Notes: a model not told the origin generated them from the sequence alone. Counted from the stretch's first letter, positions 7,790 through 15,383 are shown. The stretch: DNA of 20,983 nucleotides from an uncultured Clostridia bacterium (GCA_937894185.1 CALCSA010000331.1:1-20983), one strand, 5' to 3'. Translations and numbers: made by a program.

Positions 7790-8548
7790 ATGGCTGAGAT
7801 AAACAAAGACCGGCCTGTCAAGATATCCGTCCAAAACCTGACCAAACGGTTTGGAGATCTTTTGGTTTTAGACAATATGACTTTTGACATACACGAAAAT
7901 GAGTTCGTGTGTGTGGTTGGCCCCACAGGTTGCGGAAAAACCACGTTTCTCAACTGCCTGACCCGCATCTACCATCCCACTGAGGGCGACCTGTTGATCG
8001 ATGGTACCCCGGCAGACCCTGCAAAGCACAACATATCCTTTGTATTTCAAGAGCCTTCCGCCCTGCCTTGGCTCACCGTCGAAGAGAACATCGCCTATGG
8101 CCTGAAAATCAAAAAACTGCCTAAGGACCAAATTGAACAGCGGGTCAATCAGATTCTGGATTTGATGGGCCTGCAAACATTTCGCAAGTCTTACCCGGGG
8201 GAACTTTCCGTCTCCGCCGAACAGCGCATCATCATCGGGCGCAGCTTTGCCATGCAGCCCGACCTGCTTCTAATGGATGAGCCCTACGGCCAAATGGATG
8301 TCAAGGTGCGCTTTTATCTGGAGGATGAGGTGATTCGGCTGTGGAAGGAACTGGGCAGCACCATCATCTTTATCATTCACAATATCGAGGAAGCCGTGTA
8401 TTTGGCAGAGCGTATCATCATTCTTTCCAACAAGCCCGCCAACATCAAAGAAGAGCTAATCATCGACCTGCCCCGCCCCCGGAATATCGCCGACCCCAAA
8501 TTTATCGAGTACCGCAACTACATTACAGATAAGATCAAGTGGTGGTAA
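7790..8548 (+). CDS. ABC transporter ATPase 2 (SsuB/TauB type), degenerate signature motif
   Basis: Second cytosolic ATPase, 252 residues. ATG 7790 is chosen because AAAGGAGAGG lies just upstream; an in-frame GTG at 7772 lies upstream of that site. Walker A GPTGCGKT (44-51) is canonical, Walker B MDEP (Asp163-Glu164) is intact, and the switch His197 is present in IIHNIEEA. The signature, normally LSGGMKQR, reads LSVSAEQR (139-146), losing both glycines. Paired with ATPase 1, one composite site would be normal (this Walker A and His with the other's LSGGM) and the other degenerate. The stop codon lies 2 bases before the ATG of the next gene. Confidence 0.93.
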   Translation: MAEINKDRPVKISVQNLTKRFGDLLVLDNMTFDIHENEFVCVVGPTGCGKTTFLNCLTRIYHPTEGDLLIDGTPADPAKHNISFVFQEPSALPWLTVEENIAYGLKIKKLPKDQIEQRVNQILDLMGLQTFRKSYPGELSVSAEQRIIIGRSFAMQPDLLLMDEPYGQMDVKVRFYLEDEVIRLWKELGSTIIFIIHNIEEAVYLAERIIILSNKPANIKEELIIDLPRPRNIADPKFIEYRNYITDKIKWW

Positions 8549-8550
8549 AT

Positions 8551-9357
8551 ATGGATTGTAAAAGGCTGAAGGACAAGGTAGCGCTTATCACCGGCGGGGC
8601 CAGAGGAATCGGCTACGGTATCGCCCAAAAATACGTGGCAGAAGGCGCCCGGGTGGTGGTGGCCGATATTCTGGAAGAAGGCCCTCAAGTGGTGGCCCGG
8701 TTGGGCGGCGTAGCGGAGTTTTATCACATCAACCTGCGCAGCCGCTCTGAAATCTTTGACATGGCAAAAGCCGTGTACCAAACATATGGCCGCATTGACA
8801 TTCTGGTAAACTGTGCCGGCGTGGCGCGTCCCTGCCCCACCATGAGGCTGCCGGAAGATATGCTGGATGAGGTCATCGACATCAACATGAAAGCGCCGTT
8901 GTTTTGCTGTCAGGCAGTTGGGCGCTATATGCGCCGGGATGGTGGCGGCAGCATCATCAACATTTCCTCCGGCAACACCCGCATGATCAACGTGGGCCGG
9001 GTGCCCTACGGCATCACCAAAGGTGCCGTCAACATGCTCACCATGCAGCTTGGAGCCGAATGGGCCATGTACAACATCAAGGTAAATGCCATTGCTCCGG
9101 GATGGATCCGCACCGAAATGGTAGAAAAACCTCTCAAGAGCGGCATCTTGGACGAAAAGAAGATCCTTTCGGTCTCGCCCATCGGCCGATTTGGAACAGT
9201 AGGGGAAATCGCCAGCCTTGCAACCTTTTTGGCTTGCGAAGAATCCAATTACATCGTAGGTCAGGTTATCTTTGCGGATGGCGGCTGGAACACCGGCATT
9301 ATGCCCGACGGCCTGGATTATATCCGGGAAAACGATATAGAGGAAGATTGGGAATGA
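8551..9357 (+). CDS. Short-chain dehydrogenase/reductase (SDR)
   Basis: NAD(P)-dependent oxidoreductase of 268 residues with a Rossmann fold. Visible motifs are TGGARGIG (14-21) for the cofactor, NCAG, and the catalytic set Ser140, Tyr153 and Lys157 (YGITK). The classical C-terminal 'FLACEESNYIVGQVIFADGG' region is present. An acidic residue in VVVADI after the second strand suggests NAD(H) preference, as known for the family. The start is ATG 8551; a GTG at 8539 would overlap the ATPase. It ends in an ATGA overlap with the zinc dehydrogenase, so the two are translated together. Polyol, sugar or hydroxyalkanesulfonate oxidation would all suit the fold; the substrate is not readable. Confidence 0.92.
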   Translation: MDCKRLKDKVALITGGARGIGYGIAQKYVAEGARVVVADILEEGPQVVARLGGVAEFYHINLRSRSEIFDMAKAVYQTYGRIDILVNCAGVARPCPTMRLPEDMLDEVIDINMKAPLFCCQAVGRYMRRDGGGSIINISSGNTRMINVGRVPYGITKGAVNMLTMQLGAEWAMYNIKVNAIAPGWIRTEMVEKPLKSGILDEKKILSVSPIGRFGTVGEIASLATFLACEESNYIVGQVIFADGGWNTGIMPDGLDYIRENDIEEDWE

Positions 9358-10367
9358 AAGTACTGTGCATTGAACAACCCGGTAAAATGGTCCTAAAAGA
9401 TATGCCTAGGCCCACCCTTCAAACCGGGCAGGCTGTTGTAAAAATGAAAGAATGTGGAATCTGCGGTTCGGATGTAACCGCCTACAAAGGGGTCAACCCC
9501 ACCATGAAATATCCGGTGGACGGCATTGGCCACGAGGGTGTGGGAATCATTGAGGAAATCGGAGAAAACTCCAAGGGGCTCAAGCCGGGAGACCGGGTTG
9601 TGCTGGAGCCCTATGTGCCCTGCAACCAGTGCCATATGTGCAAGGCCGGACGCTTTAATAACTGCGTGAACCTGCGGGTATGCGGCGTACACAAAAACGG
9701 CATGATGGCGGAGTATTTCCTGCATCCGGTGCAACTGCTTTATAAAATTCCCCAAAACCTTACCTTTACCCGTGCAACCATTGTGGAACCCCTGACCATC
9801 GGACTGCATGGAGCCACCCGGGCCAGAGTCGCCAAGGGGGATCATGTGGTGATATTTGGCGCTGGGACCATCGGCCTTTTGGCGGCCTTTGCCTGCCTGA
9901 ACTATGGTGCTGTGCCTATTTTGATGGATGTGCTGCAAACCCGGCTGGATGAGGCAAAGGCGCTGGGGATTCCCCATGTATATAATTCCAGAGATGGCGG
10001 CGTGGCGCAAGAACTGGAAAAAGTGTTTGGTCGGCTGCCCGATGCCATGATTGACTGCACCGGTTCCCCTTTTGTCTTGCAGGAAATGCACAACTATGTG
10101 CGGCATGGCGGGCGAATTGCTCTGGTGGGATGGCCTCATGAGCCGGTAGCCATCAATACGGTGCGGTGTATGCAAAAGGAGCTGGACATCTGCCCTTGCC
10201 GCAACTCCAACGCCAAATTTCCCGAGGCGATAAGGCTGGTAAACGAAGGCAAGGTTCCCACTACAGAGATCATTAGCAAAACGGTGCAGCTGGAAGAAGT
10301 GGAGCAGACCATTCAGGATATGGCGCAAAACCCCGCGGACTATAGGAAGGTCGTCGTAAAAATTTAG
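9354..10367 (+). CDS. Zinc-dependent medium-chain alcohol dehydrogenase
   Basis: Cytosolic NAD-dependent oxidoreductase of 337 residues, related to sorbitol, threonine and galactitol-phosphate dehydrogenases. The catalytic zinc site is CGICGSD (Cys34) and GHE (His60-Glu61). Structural zinc ligands are Cys90, Cys93, Cys96 and Cys104 with the standard 3-3-8 spacing. A GAGTIG nucleotide loop lies at about 170. It begins inside the TGA of the SDR gene (ATGA), so co-translation is likely. A short-chain and a medium-chain dehydrogenase side by side is a common arrangement for polyol oxidation, or for inverting a hydroxyl group through a ketone. Which of these applies here is inference. Confidence 0.93.
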   Translation: MKVLCIEQPGKMVLKDMPRPTLQTGQAVVKMKECGICGSDVTAYKGVNPTMKYPVDGIGHEGVGIIEEIGENSKGLKPGDRVVLEPYVPCNQCHMCKAGRFNNCVNLRVCGVHKNGMMAEYFLHPVQLLYKIPQNLTFTRATIVEPLTIGLHGATRARVAKGDHVVIFGAGTIGLLAAFACLNYGAVPILMDVLQTRLDEAKALGIPHVYNSRDGGVAQELEKVFGRLPDAMIDCTGSPFVLQEMHNYVRHGGRIALVGWPHEPVAINTVRCMQKELDICPCRNSNAKFPEAIRLVNEGKVPTTEIISKTVQLEEVEQTIQDMAQNPADYRKVVVKI

Positions 10368-10396
10368 CTGGCGCAAGCCATGTTTTGGGAGAAGAA

Positions 10397-11251
10397 ATGC
10401 TTACAACAACAAAAGAAATACTGCAAAAAGCTTACGAGGGCCGCTATGCAGTTGCCGCTATCAATACACAGGGCGGCACTTACGATATGATTCGCGCCAT
10501 TTGTATGGCCGCGGAAGAGCTGGATTCACCTGTTATCTTGGCCCATTACCTGCACACCGGCACCTATGCCGGCCACGACTGGTTTTATGAAACCGCCAAG
10601 TGGATGGCCCAAAAGGTAAAGGTTCCGGTTGCCATTCATCTGGATCACGGCGACAGCTTCCAGCACTGCATGGAAATGCTGCAGCTGGGCTTTACCTCCA
10701 TTATGTACGACGGTTCCGCCCTGCCGCTGGAAGAAAACGCCGCCAATACCGCCGAGATTGTGCGGGTGTGCCACGCCTTTGGCGTACCGGTGGAAGCCGA
10801 GCTGGGCCAGCTGGCTCGTCTGGATGCTCAGGGCAACATGGAGTCAGAAGCCCGTGTGGTGGATCCCCAGCATGTGCGGCGCTATCTGGAACTGTGCAGT
10901 CCCGACTTTTTGGCGCTGGGCATCGGCAACGCTCACGGCTTTTACAGCGGCCCGCCCAAAATTAGAGTGGATGTTCTGGAGCAGTGCCGCAAGTTTACCG
11001 ACATCCCCTTTGTGCTCCACGGCTGCACCGGCATGAGCGAACAGCAAATTCAGGATGCCATTGCACAGGGTGTTGCCAAAATTAACTTTGGCACACAGGT
11101 GCGGTATGCCTATGTGAATTATCTCAAGGAAGGCCTTGAGCAGAATATTGACGAGGGCCACAGCTGGCGGCTTTCGGCCTACGCATCGGGGAAGCTGCAG
11201 CAGGACGTAAAGGGAATTATCCAGATGGCAGGTAGCGCCGGAAAGGCCTGA
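10397..11251 (+). CDS. Class II (zinc) ketose-bisphosphate-type aldolase
   Basis: TIM-barrel aldolase of 284 residues in the FbaA/GatY/KbaY family, which splits a ketose bisphosphate into dihydroxyacetone phosphate and an aldehyde. Zinc ligands are visible as HLDHG (His81, His84), GNAHGFY (His180) and LHG (His208). The phosphate-binding loops differ from usual: GCTG (209-212) replaces GGSG/GASG, and NFGT (230-233) replaces NVDT/NVAT. The start is ATG 10397 with GGGAG upstream; a TTG at 10385 precedes that site. With the kinase and triosephosphate isomerase downstream it forms a complete phosphorylate-split-isomerise module. The altered loops suggest a substrate other than fructose 1,6-bisphosphate, but this is inference. 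Confidence 0.9.
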   Translation: MLTTTKEILQKAYEGRYAVAAINTQGGTYDMIRAICMAAEELDSPVILAHYLHTGTYAGHDWFYETAKWMAQKVKVPVAIHLDHGDSFQHCMEMLQLGFTSIMYDGSALPLEENAANTAEIVRVCHAFGVPVEAELGQLARLDAQGNMESEARVVDPQHVRRYLELCSPDFLALGIGNAHGFYSGPPKIRVDVLEQCRKFTDIPFVLHGCTGMSEQQIQDAIAQGVAKINFGTQVRYAYVNYLKEGLEQNIDEGHSWRLSAYASGKLQQDVKGIIQMAGSAGKA

Positions 11252-11294
11252 CCTGTCCGAGGGCATCCGCTCATGGAGTCGTTTGCCATTATCA

Positions 11295-11349
11295 CCCTGC
11301 AAGGTGCCTGGCTTGGGTTCACAGGGCCGGCGGCAACCTCTTTGCAGGG
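11295..11349 (+). promoter_or_regulatory. Leader hairpin overlapping the phosphofructokinase ribosome binding site
   Basis: The gap of about 105 bases before the kinase is the longest among the adjacent intact genes of the operon. CCCTGCAA (11295-11302) is perfectly inverted as TTGCAGGG (11342-11349), and an inner GGT-GCC/GGCAACC pairing can extend the stem. The right arm overlaps the AGGGGGA ribosome binding site (11346-11352), so the fold would reduce initiation. No known riboswitch was recognised. Confidence 0.35.
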
Positions 11350-11356
11350 GGAAAGA

Positions 11357-12541
11357 ATGAGGGAACTTTATTTGAGCAACGCATTGATTATACACGGGGG
11401 CGCTCCAACAGCGGTGATCAACGCATCCCTGTACGGCGTGGTGGAAGAAGCCAAGCAGCACTCCCAAATCCATAAGGTCTACGCGGCACTGGGAGGCAGC
11501 AGCGGCGTGCTCAACCGCCGCTTTCTGGATATGAAGACCGTTGCGCAAAGCAAGCTGGATTTGCTTCCCTTTACACCGGCCTCGGCCATCGGCACCTCCC
11601 GAGATCATTTGCGGCCGGAAGATTATGCCCATATGGCGCAGGTGATTAAGGAAAACAACATCCGCTATATCTTCTTTAATGGCGGCAACGGCTCCATGGA
11701 CACCTGCGGAAAGGTGTATCAGGCCTGCCGGGACATTCAGAACGATGTGCAGGTGATAGGGGTTCCTAAAACCATCGACAACGACATCGCCGTCACCGAC
11801 CACGCTCCGGGCTTTGGCAGCGCCGCCCGGTATATTGCCGCCACCGTCAGCGAAGTGTGTCAGGATGTGCGGGCTTTGCCCATCCACGTCTGCATTCTGG
11901 AAACCATGGGCCGCAATGCCGGTTGGATTACGGCGGCTTCCGCTCTGGCCCGGGATGTGGGCGTCGGCCCCGACTTCATTTATCTTCCGGAAGTTCCCTT
12001 TGAAGAGGAGCGCTTTTTGGCCGATGTGGAAAAGCGCCACAAAGATCAAAAGGGCATTGTAGTGGTGGTAGGCGAGGGCCTCAAAAACAAGGAGGGCAGC
12101 CCCATCGTCCCGCCGATTTTTAAGATGGACCGGGCCGTTTACTACGGAGATGTCAGCTCCCATTTGGCAAGCCTTGTCATTCAAAAGCTGGGAATCAAAG
12201 CCCGGGGAGAAAAGCCGGGGCTTTGCGGCCGGGCCTCCATCTCCTTTCAGTCGGACACGGACCGCGAGGAGGCGATTCTGGCCGGCAGAACCGCTGTCAA
12301 GGCCGCGATACAGGGGCACAGCGGCGTAATGGTGGGCTTTGACCGCCGGCAGCCGGGAGAGCCCTACGCCGCAAAGCCCATTCTCATCCCCATCCAGCAG
12401 GTGATGTTGGACGAAAGGCTGGTGCCCAGAGAGTATATCAACAGCGCCGGCAACCATGTTACCGAAGCTTTTTGTGACTGGTGCCGCCCCTTGATTGGCG
12501 GACCCCTGCGCCGCTTTGCCTCCTTTCACCCGGGGGAATAG
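11357..12541 (+). CDS. Phosphofructokinase-family enzyme, PPi-type features
   Basis: Kinase of 394 residues in the PfkA superfamily. Recognisable parts are GGAPTAVINAS at the N-terminus, GGNGSMDT (109-116, usual form GGDGS), PKTIDND (137-143) and METMGR-like ETMGRNAGWI (Met184-Gly185-Arg186). Lys138 in PKTIDND is the residue that, by established family rules, marks pyrophosphate-dependent enzymes (ATP-dependent ones have PGTIDND). Gly112 keeps the ATP-type residue and Asn111 replaces the usual Asp, so donor use is uncertain. The start is ATG 11357 after AGGGGGA; the frame also runs back to 11273 without a good site. In this operon it probably phosphorylates the sugar-like intermediate that the aldolase then splits. 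Confidence 0.88.
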   Translation: MRELYLSNALIIHGGAPTAVINASLYGVVEEAKQHSQIHKVYAALGGSSGVLNRRFLDMKTVAQSKLDLLPFTPASAIGTSRDHLRPEDYAHMAQVIKENNIRYIFFNGGNGSMDTCGKVYQACRDIQNDVQVIGVPKTIDNDIAVTDHAPGFGSAARYIAATVSEVCQDVRALPIHVCILETMGRNAGWITAASALARDVGVGPDFIYLPEVPFEEERFLADVEKRHKDQKGIVVVVGEGLKNKEGSPIVPPIFKMDRAVYYGDVSSHLASLVIQKLGIKARGEKPGLCGRASISFQSDTDREEAILAGRTAVKAAIQGHSGVMVGFDRRQPGEPYAAKPILIPIQQVMLDERLVPREYINSAGNHVTEAFCDWCRPLIGGPLRRFASFHPGE

Positions 12542-12564
12542 TCCTTGGCAAGGCGACCATTGAT

Positions 12565-12889
12565 ATGGGCATGGATGTTAGCAGGGCAACATTTGTTTTG
12601 CTGTGCTTTGCAACTGCAGTGGTTCAAACCATTATAGGTTTTGGCGGCGGTGTTGGCCATGGCCCTTGGCATGATGCTGGTAGGTCGGCAAACAGCAGCC
12701 GGGCAAATCAATCTGCTGGGCCTGCCCCTCAGCGCCTTCATCGCTGTGAAAGAACGTGCCCACATTCAATGGATGGGGCCGGGCACGGCCGCCGGAAATC
12801 TTCTGTACCGACGGGTAAATTCCAAGGTATTTCTGTTTTTTACTTATATTCTGCTTATGGCTATGGGGCTACATATTTTATTCTTATAG
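12565..12889 (+). pseudogene. Decayed TauE/SafE-family (TSUP) membrane transporter
   Basis: Translation from ATG 12565 gives a TSUP-like first membrane segment ending VVQTIIGFGGG. At about 12648-12652 the match jumps one frame and continues VLAMALGMMLVG, then KERAHIQW and a last hydrophobic stretch FLFFTYILLMAMGLHILFL before a stop at 12887-12889. KERAHIQW followed by a Gly-rich segment is typical of the middle of this family. So at least one frameshift and internal deletions separate it from the usual length of about 250 residues, and the C-terminal half is absent. No strong ribosome binding site precedes it. It sits inside the catabolic operon, while an intact but different TauE lies at 15384. 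Confidence 0.65.
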
Positions 12890-12905
12890 AAGCGAGTGAG
12901 GTAGG

Positions 12906-13784
12906 ATCAAACACATATTTGTAAATTTAAAGCGATTTGATATATCTCCCCAACGCGGGGGGGTCAATCGCATTGCCCCCATGGAATCATGGGGGCGGCA
13001 TATTGTGGAGAGCACCCAATCCCAGCTGGCGTCCTATTCCTCCACCGAGGTTTCCTTTGCCATGTTCTTTCCCGAAGCCCACCTGCTGGGGGCGGCAGGC
13101 GCTTTAAAGCCGGGGGCTAATCTGGGAATCGGCTGTCAGGGCGTTCATCCGTGTGACACCCAGCCCGGTGGAAATTTTGGGGCCTTTACCACCGCCCGAA
13201 CCGCCAACAGCATGGTGGAGGCCGGTTGCAGCCACACTATTATCGGCCACTGCGAAGAGCGCGGCAACCTTAACAGTGTGCTGCAGGAAGTCGGCGTGAG
13301 CGATGCTGGCGCTGTTGCCCGCATTCTCAACCGGGAGATTTTAGCGGCGCAGAAAGCCGGGCTTTCGGTGCTGTATTGCGTCGGAGAGCGGGCGGAGGAG
13401 CAGGACGACTGGCAGGCCGTACTGGGCCATCAGTTGGATATGGGGCTGAAGGATGTGGGCCGGAACAGCATCTGCATTGCTTACGAACCGGTCTGGAGCA
13501 TCGGCCCCGGCAAGACCCCGCCCAATCAGGAGTATATTACCCGGATTGCCCGGTTCATCAAAGAAAGAACCGGGGGGCTTCCTGTGGTGTACGGCGGCGG
13601 ACTCAAGCGGGACAACGCAGCCATGCTGTCAGCCATTGAGGAAATTGACGGTGGACTCATTGCCCTGACTCGTTTTTCCGGGGAGATCGGCTTCTACCCT
13701 CAGGAGTATTTGGAAATCGTCAGGGAATACTTAGGCAAAGCAAAGGCAACACAATCTCAACCCGCCCAATTAGATGTCACATAG
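12906..13784 (+). CDS. Divergent triosephosphate isomerase with apparent ATC start
   Basis: Interconverts dihydroxyacetone phosphate and glyceraldehyde 3-phosphate. The conserved frame runs upstream of the first ATG (12981) and encodes VNLKRFDI, matching the NxK active-site strand of the fold. If initiation is at ATC 12906 the protein has 292 residues, with Asn7, Lys9, His115 (GHCEER) and Glu194 (AYEPVWSIGPGKT) as the catalytic set and a YGGGLK phosphate loop. No ATG, GTG, TTG or CTG occurs in frame between the TGA at 12897 and 12981. ATC lies 4 bases after the GAGGTAGG-like site. Starting at 12981 would lose Asn and Lys, and that ATG is inside a 9-bp hairpin. Either ATC is used or the start codon is mutated. 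The gene fits the aldolase-kinase module. Confidence 0.8.
   Translation: MKHIFVNLKRFDISPQRGGVNRIAPMESWGRHIVESTQSQLASYSSTEVSFAMFFPEAHLLGAAGALKPGANLGIGCQGVHPCDTQPGGNFGAFTTARTANSMVEAGCSHTIIGHCEERGNLNSVLQEVGVSDAGAVARILNREILAAQKAGLSVLYCVGERAEEQDDWQAVLGHQLDMGLKDVGRNSICIAYEPVWSIGPGKTPPNQEYITRIARFIKERTGGLPVVYGGGLKRDNAAMLSAIEEIDGGLIALTRFSGEIGFYPQEYLEIVREYLGKAKATQSQPAQLDVT
12975..12996 (+). repeat. 9-bp perfect hairpin over the first ATG of the isomerase frame
   Basis: GCCCCCATG (12975-12983) and CATGGGGGC (12988-12996) are perfect inverted repeats around the loop GAAT. The ATG at 12981 is in the left arm, so it would be buried in a GC-rich stem. No U-tract follows, so it is not a terminator. Confidence 0.6.
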
Positions 13785-13806
13785 CAAATAGAATGGAGTG
13801 CAGATT

Positions 13807-15297
13807 ATGCTTTTGGAGTTTGAATACGGTCATGGTTTGGTGAAGGCAGAGCTGCCCGATTCCACCGATGTATTTGTTCCCGGAGAAACAGTTCCCGATC
13901 CGCCCTGTATTCCGCCGGAAAAATTGGTGGAAGAAACCAGAAAAAGCATCCAGAACCCGATCGGGATGCCTGCTCTGCGGGAGCTTGGGTTCAAAGGCGC
14001 AAAATGCGTCATCATTTTTCCCGACCGGGTTAAGGGCGGCGAGCAGGAAACCGCACACCGCAAAGTTTCCATCTCCATTATATTGGAAGAACTGTACGCA
14101 GCCGGTGTGGAAAAAAAGGACATCCTGCTCCTTTGCTCCAATGGTCTGCACCGCAAAAATACCGAGCAGGAGATTCACAAGATCTTGGGGGACAAACTGT
14201 TTAGCGATTTTTATTCCTCGGGCCAAATTCAAAATCACGACAGCGAAGATTACGATAACCTTGTGGATCTTGGCTGCACCGACAGCGGCGACCCCGTTTT
14301 GATGAACAAAATGGTCTTTGACGCCGACGTGGCGGTGCTGATCGGTCACACCCAGGGCAACCCTTACGGCGGATACTCTGGCGGATACAAGCACTGCTCC
14401 ACCGGCATCACCCACTGGAAGAGCATTGCCAGCCATCACGTGCCCAAGGTCATGCACAAAGAGGAGTTTGTCCCGGTCAGCGGCAACAACGACATGCGCA
14501 CCAAATTTGACGAGATCGGCATGCATATGGAAAAATGCATGGGCAAAAAGTTCTTCTGCTGCGACGCTGTTCTGGATACCAAAAGCAGGCAGATCGCCAT
14601 CTTTTCGGGCCATGCCGCCGAGCTGGAGCCTCTGAGCTGGAAGGAAGCCGACAAGCGCACCTATGTCCATTGGGCCGAAAAGAAGTACGACGTTATGGTG
14701 TTCGGTATGCCTCAATTCTTCCACTACGGTGATGGAATGGGCACCAACCCCATTATGCTGATGCAGGCTCTTTCGGCTCAGGTCATTCGCCACAGGCGGG
14801 TGATGAGCGACCGCTGCGTCATCATCTGCGCCTCCCGGTGCGACGGATACTTCCATGATGAGATTTGGCCCTACACTCGGGAACTGTACGATGAGTTCCA
14901 AAAAGATTACATGAACGTTCTCCCCGACCTCAACCGGCTTGGAGAGTATTACGCCACCAACAAAGAGTATATCCGCAAGTACCGGTTTGCCAACGCCTAT
15001 CATCCCTTCCACGGGTTTTCCATGATGAGCTGCGGCCATTTGGCGGAGAAAAACACAGCCGCCATCTACATCACAGGGGCGCAGATGCCCGGTATCGCCC
15101 GGGGCATGGGCCTAAAAACCCGGGCCACCATTGAGGAAGCGCTGGAGGATGCCAAGAAAAAGTACGTGGGCGATAATCCCAATATTCTGGCACTGCCCCG
15201 CGCCTTTACCACCACATCGGTGCACCTCTGCATGAAAAACGAGGCTTACTCCGGCACCACAAGCAAAGCCTTAGAAGGGCATCCCTGCTGCGGATAA
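13807..15297 (+). CDS. LarA-superfamily (DUF2088) protein, nickel-pincer racemase/epimerase-like
   Basis: Cytosolic protein of 496 residues. LarA enzymes invert the configuration of 2-hydroxyacids using a nickel pincer nucleotide bound to a lysine. Motifs that align by eye are PDR (Asp73-Arg74, as DxTRP), GLHR (His115, one of the two acid/base histidines) and GGYSGGYK (188-195), where Lys195 matches the cofactor-binding lysine. The second catalytic histidine (PHxxAGxSGGxK) appears to be Asn185. The usual length is about 420-430, so this one has extra sequence. The start is ATG 13807, with GGAG at 13795-13798. Cofactor-making larB, larC and larE are not in the window. It is the last gene of the operon; substrate unknown. 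Confidence 0.82.
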   Translation: MLLEFEYGHGLVKAELPDSTDVFVPGETVPDPPCIPPEKLVEETRKSIQNPIGMPALRELGFKGAKCVIIFPDRVKGGEQETAHRKVSISIILEELYAAGVEKKDILLLCSNGLHRKNTEQEIHKILGDKLFSDFYSSGQIQNHDSEDYDNLVDLGCTDSGDPVLMNKMVFDADVAVLIGHTQGNPYGGYSGGYKHCSTGITHWKSIASHHVPKVMHKEEFVPVSGNNDMRTKFDEIGMHMEKCMGKKFFCCDAVLDTKSRQIAIFSGHAAELEPLSWKEADKRTYVHWAEKKYDVMVFGMPQFFHYGDGMGTNPIMLMQALSAQVIRHRRVMSDRCVIICASRCDGYFHDEIWPYTRELYDEFQKDYMNVLPDLNRLGEYYATNKEYIRKYRFANAYHPFHGFSMMSCGHLAEKNTAAIYITGAQMPGIARGMGLKTRATIEEALEDAKKKYVGDNPNILALPRAFTTTSVHLCMKNEAYSGTTSKALEGHPCCG

Positions 15298-15322
15298 CTG
15301 GCAATTTTATACACACAGCACA

Positions 15323-15371
15323 GCCCACCAAGGAACAAGCTTTGGTGGGCCTGTTACTTTATGTCGTTTTT
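15323..15371 (+). terminator. Probable terminator after the LarA-like gene
   Basis: GCCCACCAA (15323-15331) and TTGGTGGGC (15342-15350) form a 9-bp stem, extendable by ACA/TGT over a one-base bulge. The T-run TTTTTT (15366-15371) is displaced about 15 bases, so termination may be partial and the next gene may be reached by read-through. Confidence 0.5.
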
Positions 15372-15383
15372 TAAGGGGCTGCT

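Noticed and set aside
10844..12529. Minus-strand open frame of 561 codons opposite the aldolase and kinase genes
   Set aside because: It is antisense to two well-conserved enzymes, has low-complexity His/Gly-rich content and no domain. It arises from the GC-biased third codon positions of the real genes.
12481..12924. 147-codon plus-strand frame across the kinase end and the TSUP remnant
   Set aside because: Only the part from 12565 to about 12650 resembles a protein family; the rest is the wrong frame of the remnant.
13777..15039. Minus-strand open frame of 420 codons opposite the LarA-like gene
   Set aside because: It mirrors the LarA-like coding frame with no motif or ribosome binding site; rejected as a shadow.
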